Of a DNA stretch of 64,000 bases, positions 18,071-27,574 are shown piece by piece. Where the stretch lies: the NCBI GenBank assembly GCA_965224275.1, contig CBDCYR010000002.1, positions 496,001 to 560,000 of the forward strand, in the 5' to 3' direction. Positions within the stretch are counted from its first letter, which is position 1. Each line of letters opens with the position of its first letter. The position numbers and the translations under genes were made by a program. The notes below the pieces were generated by a model, which saw nothing but the letters and a program-made list of their open reading frames with translations, made no database searches and was not told the DNA's origin. This DNA comes from CAUZWH01 sp965224275. Lineage in GTDB: Bacteria > Pseudomonadota > Alphaproteobacteria > SHVV01.

Positions 18071-20176
18071 ATGGCGGTTCACTACGAAAAACATGGATCC
18101 GTGGCGGTGCTGACCATCGACAGTCCGCCGGTAAACGCGCTCGGCGCAGCCGTTCGCCAGGGATTGGCCGACGGTCTCGAGGCGGGTGGCCGAGACGATC
18201 ATGTTCGCGCGTTCGTACTGATTGGACGCGGGATGTTCAGCGCCGGCGCTGACATACGTGAGTTCGGCAAGCCGTTTCAACCACCGCATCTCGACGACCT
18301 GATCAGCACCATCGAAGAAAACGACAAGCCGGTAGTCGCCGCAATCGACGGTGTTGCGCTCGGCGGTGGCCTCGAACTCGCGTTAGGATGCCACTACCGC
18401 CTCGGCACCGCTCAGGCGCGCTACGGCCAGCCCGAGGTAAAGCTCGGTATCGTGCCCGGGGCCGGCGGAACCCAACGGCTGCCCCGAGTTGCGGGCATTA
18501 CCGCGGCCCTGCGAATGATCGCTATCGGCGATCCGGTCGGCGGCGAAGAAGCGCGAGAGATCGGCATCCTTGACGAGCTGGTGACGGATGATCTGGTCGA
18601 GCGGGCGATTGCGTTCGCGGCCGAAATAAGTGTACGCGGAGCGGCGCTACCACGGACTCGAGCCCGCGACGATAAACTCGACGAAACTCGGGCCAATCCT
18701 CAAATCTTTGACGAGTTCCGAGCAGAAATTGCCAAGAAGGCGCGCGGTTATACCGCGCCAGAGCGCTGTATCGAGTGCGTGATGGCGGCGGTCGAGCTTC
18801 CCTTCGACGCGGGCCTGCAACGCGAACGAGAAATTTTTGTCGAGTGTTTGGAGTCCGACGAGTCGAAGGCACTCATTCACATGTTCGGTGCCGTGCGCCG
18901 GGCCGCCGATATCCCCGATGTTCCCAGGGATACACCGACCTTGCCGGTGGCAATCGCCGCAGTCGTTGGAGCCGGCACGATGGGCGGCGGCATTGCAATG
19001 AACTTCGCCAATGCCGGGATTCCGGTTCGCCTCATTGACGTATCGCAGGCGGCACTTGATCGAGGTCTCGAAACAATTCGTGCCAATTATGCGCGAACCG
19101 CGAGCCGCGGCCGCTTGACCGATGCAGAGATGGCGAAGCGTCTGTCTTTGATCGAAGGAACCCTGGAGTTCGATGCCACCGGCGATGTCGATATCGTGGT
19201 GGAGGCGGTGTTCGAAGAGATGGATCTTAAGAAGGAAATGTTCGCGCGGCTCGATCGCGTTTGCGACCCAGGCGTGATCCTGGCGACCAACACGTCCACC
19301 CTGGATGTCGACGAGATCGCCGCGGCAACGAGCCGACCCGAGTGGGTCATCGGTATGCACTTTTTCAGCCCAGCCAACGTAATGCGCCTGCTCGAAGTCG
19401 TACGCGGCGGGAAGACAGCCAAAGATGTGCTGGCGACCGTTATGAAACTTGCCAAAACGATCGGCAAAATCGGCGTAGCCGTCGGCGTATGCGACGGCTT
19501 CGTTGGCAATCGAATGCTTGCGGGTTACGCCCGGGAGGCCGAGTTCCTGCTCGAGGAAGGTGCGCTGCCGCACCAGGTCGATAAGGTTCTTTTCGATTTT
19601 GGCTTTCCGATGGGCCGCTTCGCGATGGGCGACCTTGCGGGCAACGATGTCAGTTGGCGTATTCGCAAACAGAAGGCTGCGACCCGGCCTCCCAACCAAC
19701 GTTATTCGCCAATCGCCGACAAAATTTGTGAACTCGGTCGGTTCGGCCAGAAAACCGGCGCCGGCTGGTACCACTACGAACCTGGTAGTCGCACGCCAAT
19801 CCCCGATCCGGCGGTCGAAAGGATCATCATCGAAACCTCTCAGGAACTCTCCATCAAACGCCGCGAAATCAGCGATCAGGAGATCCTCCAACGGTGCCTC
19901 TACCCGTTGATCAACGAAGGGGCGAAAATCTTGGAGGAAGGAATCGCACTCAAGTCGAGTGATATCGATGTCATCTATGTCAATGGCTACGGATTTCCTC
20001 CGTATCGAGGTGGGCCGATGTTCTATGCCGATGCCACGGGTCTGGGATCCGTTCGCGACGCGATTTGTGGATATCACGAACGGCACGGCGATCTGTGGGC
20101 GCCAGCTCCTTTGCTAACCCAACTTGCCGAGGAAAATTCCAGCTTTATCGACTGGTCACGCGCTGAGGGATCGTAA
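18071..20176 (+). CDS. PimF/FadJ-like bifunctional enoyl-CoA hydratase / 3-hydroxyacyl-CoA dehydrogenase
   Basis: A 701-residue cytoplasmic enzyme catalysing two consecutive beta-oxidation steps. The N-terminal crotonase part (about 1-200) has the oxyanion-hole regions FSAGADIREF and DGVALGGGLELALG plus GIVPGAGGTQRLPR. From about residue 295 a Rossmann fold (VVGAGTMGGGIAMNFANAGIP) and HFFSPANVMRLLEVV mark the dehydrogenase, followed by the two C-terminal helical domains (CDGFVGNRM, GYGFPPYRGGPMFYAD). A GAGGCGGG motif precedes the ATG. It heads a run with two acyl-CoA dehydrogenases and a thiolase, the composition of the pimelate (pim) operon of Rhodopseudomonas, suggesting dicarboxylic or aromatic ring-derived acyl-CoA substrates. 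Confidence 0.92.
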   Translation: MAVHYEKHGSVAVLTIDSPPVNALGAAVRQGLADGLEAGGRDDHVRAFVLIGRGMFSAGADIREFGKPFQPPHLDDLISTIEENDKPVVAAIDGVALGGGLELALGCHYRLGTAQARYGQPEVKLGIVPGAGGTQRLPRVAGITAALRMIAIGDPVGGEEAREIGILDELVTDDLVERAIAFAAEISVRGAALPRTRARDDKLDETRANPQIFDEFRAEIAKKARGYTAPERCIECVMAAVELPFDAGLQREREIFVECLESDESKALIHMFGAVRRAADIPDVPRDTPTLPVAIAAVVGAGTMGGGIAMNFANAGIPVRLIDVSQAALDRGLETIRANYARTASRGRLTDAEMAKRLSLIEGTLEFDATGDVDIVVEAVFEEMDLKKEMFARLDRVCDPGVILATNTSTLDVDEIAAATSRPEWVIGMHFFSPANVMRLLEVVRGGKTAKDVLATVMKLAKTIGKIGVAVGVCDGFVGNRMLAGYAREAEFLLEEGALPHQVDKVLFDFGFPMGRFAMGDLAGNDVSWRIRKQKAATRPPNQRYSPIADKICELGRFGQKTGAGWYHYEPGSRTPIPDPAVERIIIETSQELSIKRREISDQEILQRCLYPLINEGAKILEEGIALKSSDIDVIYVNGYGFPPYRGGPMFYADATGLGSVRDAICGYHERHGDLWAPAPLLTQLAEENSSFIDWSRAEGS

Positions 20177-20180
20177 ATAC

Positions 20181-21377
20181 ATGGACCTTACCTTCACACC
20201 CGCGGAAGAAGCATTTCGTCAGGAAGTCCGCCACTTCGTCGCCGACAATTTACCCAGCGACATCAGGCGCAAGGTCGAGAATGGACTCTTTCTCGGCAAA
20301 GAAGACTACGTGTGCTGGCAAAAACTGCTCCACGAGCGGGGCTGGATCGCCCCGAACTGGCCGGTCGAGTATGGCGGGACCGGTTGGTCTGCAATCCAGC
20401 GTTACATTTTCGACGAAGAATGTGCGGCGGCCGGAACGCCACCGCTCAGCCCGTTCGGATTGATGATGGTCGCGCCGGTCATTATAAAATTCGGGAACGA
20501 CGTGCAAAAGTCGCATTACCTACCTCGTATTCTTAGCAGCGAAGACTGGTGGTGCCAGGGCTATTCAGAGCCTAACGCCGGCTCCGATCTTGCCTCTTTG
20601 CAAACGCGTGCCGTTCGCGACGGCGACCACTATGTCGTCAATGGCGCCAAAACTTGGACCACGCACGCCCAATATGCGGATCTAATTTTCTGCCTCGTGC
20701 GTACTGACAGCTCCGGCAAGAAACAAGAAGGCATTTCGTTCCTGCTCATGGACATGCACGATCCTGGGGTCACGGTGCGGCCGATCACGACGATCGACGG
20801 CGGTCAGGAAATCAATGAAGTTTGGTTCGACGACGTTCGCGTACCCAACGAAAACTTGATCGGCGAAGAAGGCAAGGGTTGGACCTATGCCAAATACCTC
20901 CTGAGTCATGAACGTTCAGGGATCGCACAGGTCGCGCGGTCGAAAAAGCAAATCACGCGTTTGAGGAAGATTGCCACCGAAGAACTGTCAGATGGTGCCC
21001 CGCTGCTCGAAGACCAGGGTTTTCGAGACAAACTGGCTGCAGTCGAAATCGATCTCCTGGCGCTCGAGTTCACCGAGCTACGTATTCTCGCCGACGAAAA
21101 AGCGGGCCGGGGTCCAGGTCCGGAGTCTTCGATTTTGAAAATTCGCGGGACGGAAATCCAACAAGCCATCTCCGAGCTGCTGGTCGAAGCGATCGGCTAC
21201 CACGCCTTTCCGTATGTGCCCGAGGCACTGCGCGACGGCTGGAACGAAGCACCCATCGGGCCCGAATATGCGGCACCGCTGGCGCCGCATTATTTCAACT
21301 GGCGCAAAGCTTCGATCTACGGCGGCACCAACGAAATTCAAAAGAACATCATTGCCAAGATGGTGTTGGGTTTGTAG
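20181..21377 (+). CDS. Acyl-CoA dehydrogenase, PimC-like large subunit
   Basis: A 398-residue FAD-dependent acyl-CoA dehydrogenase. Typical elements are MDLTFTPAEEAFRQEVRHFV, WCQGYSEPNAGSDLASLQTR (FAD and substrate contacts), HYVVNGAKTWTT and the C-terminal YGGTNEIQKNIIAKMVLGL. It introduces the first double bond of acyl-CoA chains. The ATG at 20181, four bases after the preceding stop, is chosen with GAGGGA about 10 bases upstream. The gene directly behind it encodes a second, shorter acyl-CoA dehydrogenase, matching the large/small subunit pairs described for pimeloyl-CoA dehydrogenase. Confidence 0.92.
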   Translation: MDLTFTPAEEAFRQEVRHFVADNLPSDIRRKVENGLFLGKEDYVCWQKLLHERGWIAPNWPVEYGGTGWSAIQRYIFDEECAAAGTPPLSPFGLMMVAPVIIKFGNDVQKSHYLPRILSSEDWWCQGYSEPNAGSDLASLQTRAVRDGDHYVVNGAKTWTTHAQYADLIFCLVRTDSSGKKQEGISFLLMDMHDPGVTVRPITTIDGGQEINEVWFDDVRVPNENLIGEEGKGWTYAKYLLSHERSGIAQVARSKKQITRLRKIATEELSDGAPLLEDQGFRDKLAAVEIDLLALEFTELRILADEKAGRGPGPESSILKIRGTEIQQAISELLVEAIGYHAFPYVPEALRDGWNEAPIGPEYAAPLAPHYFNWRKASIYGGTNEIQKNIIAKMVLGL

Positions 21378-21383
21378 CGCACC

Positions 21384-22520
21384 ATGGATTTCTCGCTGAC
21401 TACCGAACAGGAACTGTTTCGCGACAGTCTCACACGGTTCATTCGCGACTCATACGGCTCCGAAACCCGCCGAAAAGTGGCTGCCAGCGGCGACGGTTTC
21501 GATCGCGCCAATTGGTCCAAGTTCGCCGAACTCGGTTGGCTGGGGATGCCCTTCGGCGAAGCCCATGGCGGCTTCGCCGGCTCACCGGTGGAAACGATGA
21601 TCCTAATGGAAGCGTTCGGCCGGGGCCTGGTGCTGGAACCCTATCTGACAACCGTTGTGCTGTGCGGCGGCCTGATCCAGCGGGCTGGCACCGCGGCGCA
21701 GCAACAAGCCCTGCTCCCCGGATTGATCAACGGTGATCTCTTGCTCACCTTCGCTTTTGCCGAGCGACAATCGCGCTTCAATCTTGCCGATGTGCGGTTG
21801 ATAGCGCGGCCGGAGGGAAACGGATTCGTTCTCACTGGCAGAAAGTCGGTCGCGTTCGACGCCGCGACTGCAGACAAAATCATCGTCTCGGCACGTACGG
21901 GCGGCGGCGAGTGCGACAGCGTTGGCATTACGTTGTTTGTTGTCGATTGTGACGCCCACGGTCTGACGCGGCGCGATTTTCGGACCATCGACGACGGTCG
22001 TGCATCTGAGATTGAATTTGCCGACGTCAAGGTTGAATCCAGCGCCGTCATAGGCGAGCTCGGCCAGGCCCTGCCGTTGATCGAGTGCACGATCGATCAT
22101 GGAATCGCGGCGGTCTGCGCCGAGGCGGTAGGCGCTATGGCCGTGCTCCACGAAAGCACCATCGACTATCTCAAAACGCGCAAGCAATTCGGCCAGCCGA
22201 TTGCTGAATTCCAGGTGTTGCAGCACCGCGCGGTAGATATGTTTATGGCCTGCGAGCAGGCCCGTTCGATGGCCTACATGGCAACCCTCAATCTCGAACA
22301 GGATGACCCAGCGGCACGCCAACGGGCGACTTCGGCGGCCAAGGCCAAGATCGGCGAGACGGCATATTTTGTAGGACAACAAGCCATCCAGCTGCACGGT
22401 GGTATGGGCATGACCGACGAGCTCGATATCGGCAAATACTTCAAGCGGCTCACCATGATCGATACCTTGTTCGGCAACGCTGGTTATCACCGCAAGCGCT
22501 TTGCCGACCTCACCCGCTAG
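21384..22520 (+). CDS. Acyl-CoA dehydrogenase, PimD-like small subunit
   Basis: A 378-residue member of the acyl-CoA dehydrogenase superfamily (MDFSLTTEQELFRDSLTRFI; LIMEAFGRG-like segment ILMEAFGRGLVLEP; QFGQPIAEFQVLQHRAVDM; QLHGGMGMTDELDIGKYFKR). It lies 6 bases behind the large-subunit gene and probably forms a heteromer with it, as in pimeloyl-CoA dehydrogenase; this partnership is inferred from gene order. The sequence appears complete with no broken motifs. No clear ribosome-binding site precedes the ATG, consistent with coupling to the upstream gene. Confidence 0.9.
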   Translation: MDFSLTTEQELFRDSLTRFIRDSYGSETRRKVAASGDGFDRANWSKFAELGWLGMPFGEAHGGFAGSPVETMILMEAFGRGLVLEPYLTTVVLCGGLIQRAGTAAQQQALLPGLINGDLLLTFAFAERQSRFNLADVRLIARPEGNGFVLTGRKSVAFDAATADKIIVSARTGGGECDSVGITLFVVDCDAHGLTRRDFRTIDDGRASEIEFADVKVESSAVIGELGQALPLIECTIDHGIAAVCAEAVGAMAVLHESTIDYLKTRKQFGQPIAEFQVLQHRAVDMFMACEQARSMAYMATLNLEQDDPAARQRATSAAKAKIGETAYFVGQQAIQLHGGMGMTDELDIGKYFKRLTMIDTLFGNAGYHRKRFADLTR

Positions 22521-22561
22521 CGGGAACGTATGACAACAGCGAATCCAGGCAGGAGATTGAA

Positions 22562-23746
22562 ATGACCGATGCTGTGATCGTCTCGACGGCAAGAACACCG
22601 ATTGGGAAAGCCTATCGGGGTGCGTTCAACCAAACCCATGGCGCAACCCTGGGCGGTCACGTCATCAAGCACGCAGTCGAACGCGCCGGTATCGAGCCTG
22701 CGGAAGTTGAAGACGTGATTATGGGATGCGCCATGCCGGAAGGCGCGACGGGCCACAATGTTGCGCGTCAGGCCGCAATCCGCGCTGGCCTCCCGGTCAC
22801 CGCTGGCGGCGTCACCGTAAATCGCTTCTGCAGCTCCGGATTGCAGGCGATCAGTATGGCGGCACAGCGCGTTGTGGCCGACGGCGCGCCGGTTATGGTC
22901 GCGGGCGGTCTCGAGTCGATCAGCATGGTGCAGAACGAACACCAGAACACGCACCACCTCGTCGAGAACTGGCTGGGCGAAAACAAACCCGAAGTCTACA
23001 TGTCGATGATTGACACAGCCGAGAATGTCGCCCAACGCTACAGCGTCGATCGCGAAAGCCAAGACGCGTATGCGCTTGAAAGCCAAATGCGTACCGCAGC
23101 AGCCCAACAAGCCGGCCGCTTCGACGATGAAATCGTGCCAATGACGAGCATCAAGCTTGTTACCGATAAAGTCACAGGACAGACCCATGAGGAAGAGGTC
23201 TGCCTCGAGCACGACGAGGGCAATCGGCCCGATACCGCGCCGGAAGGATTGGCCGCCCTGGAGCCGGTAATGGGCAAGGACGCGTACATCACCGCCGGTA
23301 ATGCCAGCCAGCTCTCCGATGGCGCGTCAGCCTGCGTTGTGATGAGTGATGCGGAAGCGGCCAAACGCGGCCTCGAGCCACTGGGCGTTTATCGAGGATT
23401 TGCCGTCGCCGGCTGCGAACCCGATGAGATGGGGATCGGGCCAGTATTTGCGGTGCCGCGATTACTCGAGCGCCAAGGTCTCAAGGTCGAAGATATCGAT
23501 TTATGGGAGCTCAACGAAGCGTTTGCGGTGCAGGTGATTTATTGCCGCGATCGCCTGGGCCTGCCCAGCGACCGTCTCAACGTCGATGGTGGCGCGATCT
23601 CCATCGGTCATCCATATGGCATGAGTGGTGCGCGCCTGGCCGCACACGCGATGATTGAAGGCAAGCGGCGGGGCGCCAAATATGTCGTGACCACGATGTG
23701 TATTGGGGGCGGTATGGGCGCAGCCGGACTGTTCGAAGTTAGTTAG
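22562..23746 (+). CDS. Acetyl-CoA acyltransferase (thiolase), PimB-like
   Basis: A 394-residue thiolase that cleaves 3-ketoacyl-CoA with CoA. The nucleophilic Cys90 lies in VNRFCSSGLQAI, and the C-terminal catalytic motifs are present as SIGHPYGMSGAR (His) and CIGGGMGAAGLFE (Cys). A good GGAG motif precedes the ATG. As the last gene of the pimF/C/D/B-like run it completes the beta-oxidation cycle; the acyl-CoA ligase usually found in such operons is not in this window. Confidence 0.93.
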   Translation: MTDAVIVSTARTPIGKAYRGAFNQTHGATLGGHVIKHAVERAGIEPAEVEDVIMGCAMPEGATGHNVARQAAIRAGLPVTAGGVTVNRFCSSGLQAISMAAQRVVADGAPVMVAGGLESISMVQNEHQNTHHLVENWLGENKPEVYMSMIDTAENVAQRYSVDRESQDAYALESQMRTAAAQQAGRFDDEIVPMTSIKLVTDKVTGQTHEEEVCLEHDEGNRPDTAPEGLAALEPVMGKDAYITAGNASQLSDGASACVVMSDAEAAKRGLEPLGVYRGFAVAGCEPDEMGIGPVFAVPRLLERQGLKVEDIDLWELNEAFAVQVIYCRDRLGLPSDRLNVDGGAISIGHPYGMSGARLAAHAMIEGKRRGAKYVVTTMCIGGGMGAAGLFEVS

Positions 23747-23787
23747 GCCGCCGGTCGCGTTCCGGTCCGAATACCGCCAGTGCGATT

Positions 23788-24375
23788 GTGACGTTGCAAG
23801 ACCAACCGATCGCTTCTAATCAGGCGGATCACGCTTGGCGCCTTGCATCTCCGCATCTCGGCGACGGTGAGGCGCTGGTCTGGGTCGGCCGCCCCACGCC
23901 CTATTTGATCGCACGCCGCTACGCCACGCCGGTTCGAGTGGGGTTCGGTATTCTGGTGCTGGCGGCCGCAATCACGATAGCGATATCTCAACTATCCGCC
24001 AGCGAGTCCGTCGGTATCGTGACGGTCTGTGTCGGTTTGTTTGGTATTTGGCGCGCATCGACACCCTTGCAAATGGCGTATACGGCGCGGCACATCGTCT
24101 ATGCGGTAACCGACAAACGTCTATTTCTGGTCAATTCGTTGTGGCGAACCCGGGTCACCAGTTACTACCCCCGCCACATCGACTACGTTCACCTCAAGGA
24201 GCGAAATGCCGAATACGGCAGCGTCGTATTTGATAAGCGAAAGGTCCGGGAGGGCGCACCGTTTCGATTGGACGATACACCACTCGACCTCGGCTTCCTC
24301 GAGACGACGGGTGCGCGGCAAGCCGAACGCGCCATTCTCGACATGCTCAAGACCGAGCCCCGCACCAGAGATTAA
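23788..24375 (+). CDS. Membrane protein with bacterial PH-like domain, unknown
   Basis: A 195-residue protein with two adjacent membrane helices (about residues 50-68 and 73-89) followed by a segment YAVTDKRLFLVNS and TSYYPRHIDYVHLKERNAE that resembles the bacterial PH-like (DUF304-type) domains found in many small membrane proteins. The starting codon is a GTG at 23788 without a convincing ribosome-binding site. It follows the thiolase gene by 41 bases on the same strand and is convergent with the SDR gene, whose stop is 26 bases away. No function can be assigned. Confidence 0.6.
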   Translation: MTLQDQPIASNQADHAWRLASPHLGDGEALVWVGRPTPYLIARRYATPVRVGFGILVLAAAITIAISQLSASESVGIVTVCVGLFGIWRASTPLQMAYTARHIVYAVTDKRLFLVNSLWRTRVTSYYPRHIDYVHLKERNAEYGSVVFDKRKVREGAPFRLDDTPLDLGFLETTGARQAERAILDMLKTEPRTRD

Positions 24376-24401
24376 CCGCTCCTGAAGCGAGGGGTAGTTC
24401 G

Positions 24402-25175
24402 CTAGGTAGCTTCGCGCGCGCCGACCACAGTTACACCACCATCCACGACCAGGACTTGGCCGGTGACGAAGCACCCAGCGGGCGAGGCCAGGAATATGGC
24501 AGCACCGGCAATGTCGTCGGGCTCACCGAGCCGACCCAGCGGCGTCATCCGCTCGACCCGTTCCCTCGTCACCGGATCTGTCCACAGCGCGCGTGCAAAG
24601 TCGGTTCGGATCAAACCTGGCGCGATCGCGTTCACGCGAATGTTTTGGTGCCCCCACTCGACTGCGAGATTGCGAGCGAGTTGAAAATCCGCAGCCTTGG
24701 AAATGGCATAGGCCCCGACGACGGCATCACCTCGGTAACCGGCAATACTCGAGATAATAATGATCGCGCCGTCGTTGCGCGCGGCCATTCCGGGTATGGC
24801 CATGTTGCACAGCCACAGATTGCTGTGGATGTTGCGGCGCAGGATCATTTCGAACGTTTCGTCCGACATTTCTGCGATCGGGCCAAACTGCGGATTGACC
24901 GCGGCGTTGCACACCAGAATATCGATCCGTCCGAAGGCCTCGATCGTTTGGTCTACCAACGCCTGTAGTTGGTCCTTATGGCCGATGTTGCAGGGTATTG
25001 CGATCGCCTCGGCGCCCGTCGCGGTAATAGCGTCAGCGACTTCGCTACATTTCTCGGCCTTGCGGCTGGAAACGACGACCTTGGCGCCGGCCTGTGCCAT
25101 TCGCACGGCAATTGCATGACCGATCCCTTTGGTCGATCCGGTAATAACGGCAACCTTGCCGGTGAGTTCAAACAT
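24402..25175 (-). CDS. SDR-family NAD(P)-dependent oxidoreductase
   Basis: A 257-residue classical short-chain dehydrogenase: cofactor motif TGSTKGIGHAIA (TGxxxGxG), NAA motif in VCNAAVN, catalytic Ser in IIISSIAGY and YAISK as the Tyr-x3-Lys pair, with the PLGRLGEPDDIAGAAIFLAS and VVDGG tail. It reduces or oxidises an alcohol/ketone substrate that cannot be specified. It runs opposite to the pim-like operon and in the same direction as the LLM gene that lies 58 bases upstream, so the two may form a small operon. Confidence 0.93.
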   Translation of the reverse strand: MFELTGKVAVITGSTKGIGHAIAVRMAQAGAKVVVSSRKAEKCSEVADAITATGAEAIAIPCNIGHKDQLQALVDQTIEAFGRIDILVCNAAVNPQFGPIAEMSDETFEMILRRNIHSNLWLCNMAIPGMAARNDGAIIIISSIAGYRGDAVVGAYAISKAADFQLARNLAVEWGHQNIRVNAIAPGLIRTDFARALWTDPVTRERVERMTPLGRLGEPDDIAGAAIFLASPAGCFVTGQVLVVDGGVTVVGAREAT

Positions 25176-25233
25176 CGTTCAAAACCGCGCCTGGGCCAGG
25201 TTGCCGAAAATCGAAACGTCTCGACTTCGCTCG

Positions 25234-26274
25234 CTACAACACCGCCTTAGCGAGGACTTCGAGGGCTTCTTTGGTGGCACCGCCGGCCAGCAGGGTACCC
25301 ACCTCACCCTTCTTGCCAGCCGCCTGCCATGCCGCCAAGTGCTCGACGATGCGCTCCCGAGGGCCAACCAGGGCGAGCTCGTCCACTAATGCATCGGGTA
25401 CGGCAGCCACTGCTTCGGCCTGTTTGCCGCTGAGGAAGAGTTTTTGGATCTCGGCGGCGGCGTCGGGATAGCCGATATCACTCACATAGTCGTTATAGAA
25501 ATTCTTGTCCTTAGCACCCATGCCGCCAACGTAGAGCGCGATCTGCTGTTTGACCGGAAGTCGGCAGGCGTCGAGATCCTCACCCAGTCGCACTGTAACG
25601 AACGGTGCGACGTCGAAGCCACTCAGTGACTTGCCACCGCCGGCTTCGGCGAAGCCCGCCTGAGCTGCATCGGCGAAAACGCTGTAGTGTCGCGGGCTCA
25701 TGAACGCAAAGAGCACGCCATCGGCGATTGCTGCCGCTGTCCGGACACCGGCCTGGGTCATCGCGCCGGTGTAAATTTTGAGGCCGGGGTCGCCGTGAAG
25801 GATACTTTTGAGCCGTTTGCCCAGGCCGGTCGTGCCGGCGCCAGTGTTCGGGATTTGGTAGTGATGACCCTGATGCACGAGCGGCTCCTCACGCGCCAAG
25901 ACCTTGCGAACGATGTCGATATACTCTCGGGTCCGCGTGATCGGCCGGCCATACGGCACGCCGTGCCAGCCCTCGATCACCTGCGGGCCCGATGGCCCAA
26001 CCCCGAGGATGAATCGATCCTGAGACAGTGATTGCAACGTCATTGCGGTCATCGCGGCCATCGCCGGCGTTCGCGCGGCCATTTGTATGATCCCCGTCCC
26101 GACTTTGATGCTCGTGGTTTGCGCCAGAATCCACGCCGCCGGAGAGACCGCGTCTGAGCCGTAGGCTTCGGCCGTCCACACCGAATCAAACCCTAGGGTT
26201 TCGGCGTGGCGCACGAGATCCATATCGACGGAATAGCGGGCGCCCGAATATCCGAGAATGAGTCCTAAGCGCAC
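25234..26274 (-). CDS. LLM-class (luciferase-like) flavin-dependent oxidoreductase
   Basis: A 346-residue TIM-barrel protein with the luciferase-like pattern: MRLGLILGYSG, HAETLGFDSVWTAEAYGSD, TTSIKVGTGIIQMAARTPA, DRFILGVGPSGPQVIEGWHG and the C-terminal VDELALVGPRERIVEHLAAW. Members use FMN or coenzyme F420; many of this subgroup are annotated as F420-dependent, but the cofactor cannot be settled here. The GTG at 26274 is supported by AGGAG 6 bases upstream. It is divergent from the truncated MFS gene at 26474. Confidence 0.9.
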   Translation of the reverse strand: MRLGLILGYSGARYSVDMDLVRHAETLGFDSVWTAEAYGSDAVSPAAWILAQTTSIKVGTGIIQMAARTPAMAAMTAMTLQSLSQDRFILGVGPSGPQVIEGWHGVPYGRPITRTREYIDIVRKVLAREEPLVHQGHHYQIPNTGAGTTGLGKRLKSILHGDPGLKIYTGAMTQAGVRTAAAIADGVLFAFMSPRHYSVFADAAQAGFAEAGGGKSLSGFDVAPFVTVRLGEDLDACRLPVKQQIALYVGGMGAKDKNFYNDYVSDIGYPDAAAEIQKLFLSGKQAEAVAAVPDALVDELALVGPRERIVEHLAAWQAAGKKGEVGTLLAGGATKEALEVLAKAVL

Positions 26275-26473
26275 GGTGTACTCCTGCTAAATAACCAACA
26301 CCAACCCCATCGCCGCGGGGATTGTGCACTATAACTCGTTGTACGAACCTCGCTACGGCCAGCCGTGGAGACCTTTTCGGCATGCGGCTAGGCGCAAACG
26401 GCATCCCGTCGTACGATCCCGCCCAAGCGCCGCGAGGACGCGGTTGTAGGCACTCCAGTACGCGTTCCACTTT

Positions 26474-26645
26474 GTGACGAAATATCCTCAACGTTGGTCG
26501 GTGCTGGCGGTCCTGTCGCTGGCGCGCATTGCCATGGGCTACCAGTTCCAGGTGGTAGCCTCACTCTCGCCGCAACTAATTGATGCTTTCGACGCTGACT
26601 ACGCGACCATTGGCACGCTGGTTGGCCTCTACCTGCTGCCGGGTA
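26474..26645 (+). pseudogene. MFS transporter, 5' fragment cut by an IS21-type element
   Basis: About 57 residues from a GTG at 26474 read as the first part of a major facilitator transporter (RWSVLAVLSLARIAMGYQFQ, then DADYATIGTLVGLYLLPG): helix 1, the first loop and the start of helix 2. At 26646 the IS21-type terminal repeat begins and the reading frame ends after a few IS-encoded codons. About 340 residues normally follow in this family and none are found on the other side of the element. The segment was probably once the promoter-proximal part of a functional CynX/NimT-like transporter gene divergent from the LLM gene. Confidence 0.8.
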
Positions 26646-26845
26646 TGTCAATCGGCGTCCAAAATTGACCCCCAATCGGCGTGCAATATTGACCCCCCTG
26701 AGCGGCACGGCGGAGGTTGTCCCGGTAGTCAATAGGGGGGACCCGAGCGGCTTCGTGTAGCGCCTTGCGGTGCGCGGAGCGAAGCCGCGTGGGAGGTACG
26801 GGTTGACCCAGCGGGGCAAGCGGGCCGCAGGCACGGCCTGCCGGG

Positions 26846-27574
26846 TCAGCAGCGGTTCTTGAAGCGCCAGCTCTCGTTGCCGGTCTCGATGATCTCGCAA
26901 TGGTGGGTCAGGCGGTCGAGCAGGGCTGTGGTCATCTTGGGGTCGCCGAAGACGGAGGGCCATTCGCCGAAAGCGAGGTTGGTGGTGACGATGATCGAGG
27001 TGCGCTCGTAGAGCCGGCTCATCAGATGGAACAGCAGCTGGCCGCCGGCCTGGGCGAAGGGCAGGTAGCCGAGTTCGTCGAGGATGACGAAGTCGCGTCG
27101 GATGAGCTGGTCTGCGGTGCGGCCCTGGCGTCCGGCACGGAGTTCGGCCTCGAGATGGTTGACCAGGTCGACGACGTTGTAGAAGCGGCCGCGTGCGGCC
27201 TTGCGGATGCAGGCGCGGGCGATGGCGACGGCGAGATGGGTCTTGCCGGTGCCGGTGCCGCCGACCAGCACGATGTTGCGCTTGCTCTCCAGGAAGTCGC
27301 CGCCGGCGAGTTCCTGGATCAGGGGCTCGTTGACCGGTGAGGCGGCGAAGTCGAAGTCGGCCAGCTCCTTGGCCGTCGGCAGCCTGGCGGACGCCATCTG
27401 GTACTTGATGGAGCGCGCCTGCTTGTCGGCGACCTCGGTCTGCAGCAGCGTACCGATGATCTGCTGCACCGGATGACGACGCTTGAGCCCGTCGGCGAGG
27501 ATGTCGTCGTAGGCGGCGCGCATGCCCGCGAGCTTCAACGCCGTCATCATCGCCAGCACCTCATGACGCTCCAT
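26846..27574 (-). CDS. istB: IS21-family helper ATPase IstB
   Basis: A 242-residue AAA+ ATPase, the regulator that assists the IstA transposase in target selection. Visible motifs are Walker A in GGTGTGKTHLAVAIARACI and Walker B in RRDFVILDELGYLPF, followed by the TNLAFGEWPSVFGDPKMTTA region characteristic of IstB. It overlaps istA by 14 bases and is co-transcribed behind it. Complete and undamaged. Confidence 0.95.
   Translation of the reverse strand: MERHEVLAMMTALKLAGMRAAYDDILADGLKRRHPVQQIIGTLLQTEVADKQARSIKYQMASARLPTAKELADFDFAASPVNEPLIQELAGGDFLESKRNIVLVGGTGTGKTHLAVAIARACIRKAARGRFYNVVDLVNHLEAELRAGRQGRTADQLIRRDFVILDELGYLPFAQAGGQLLFHLMSRLYERTSIIVTTNLAFGEWPSVFGDPKMTTALLDRLTHHCEIIETGNESWRFKNRC

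Noticed and set aside
26281..26473. Second attachment site (copy of the tRNA 3' end) left of the MFS fragment
   Set aside because: No segment resembling the tRNA 3' half was found there or elsewhere in the window.
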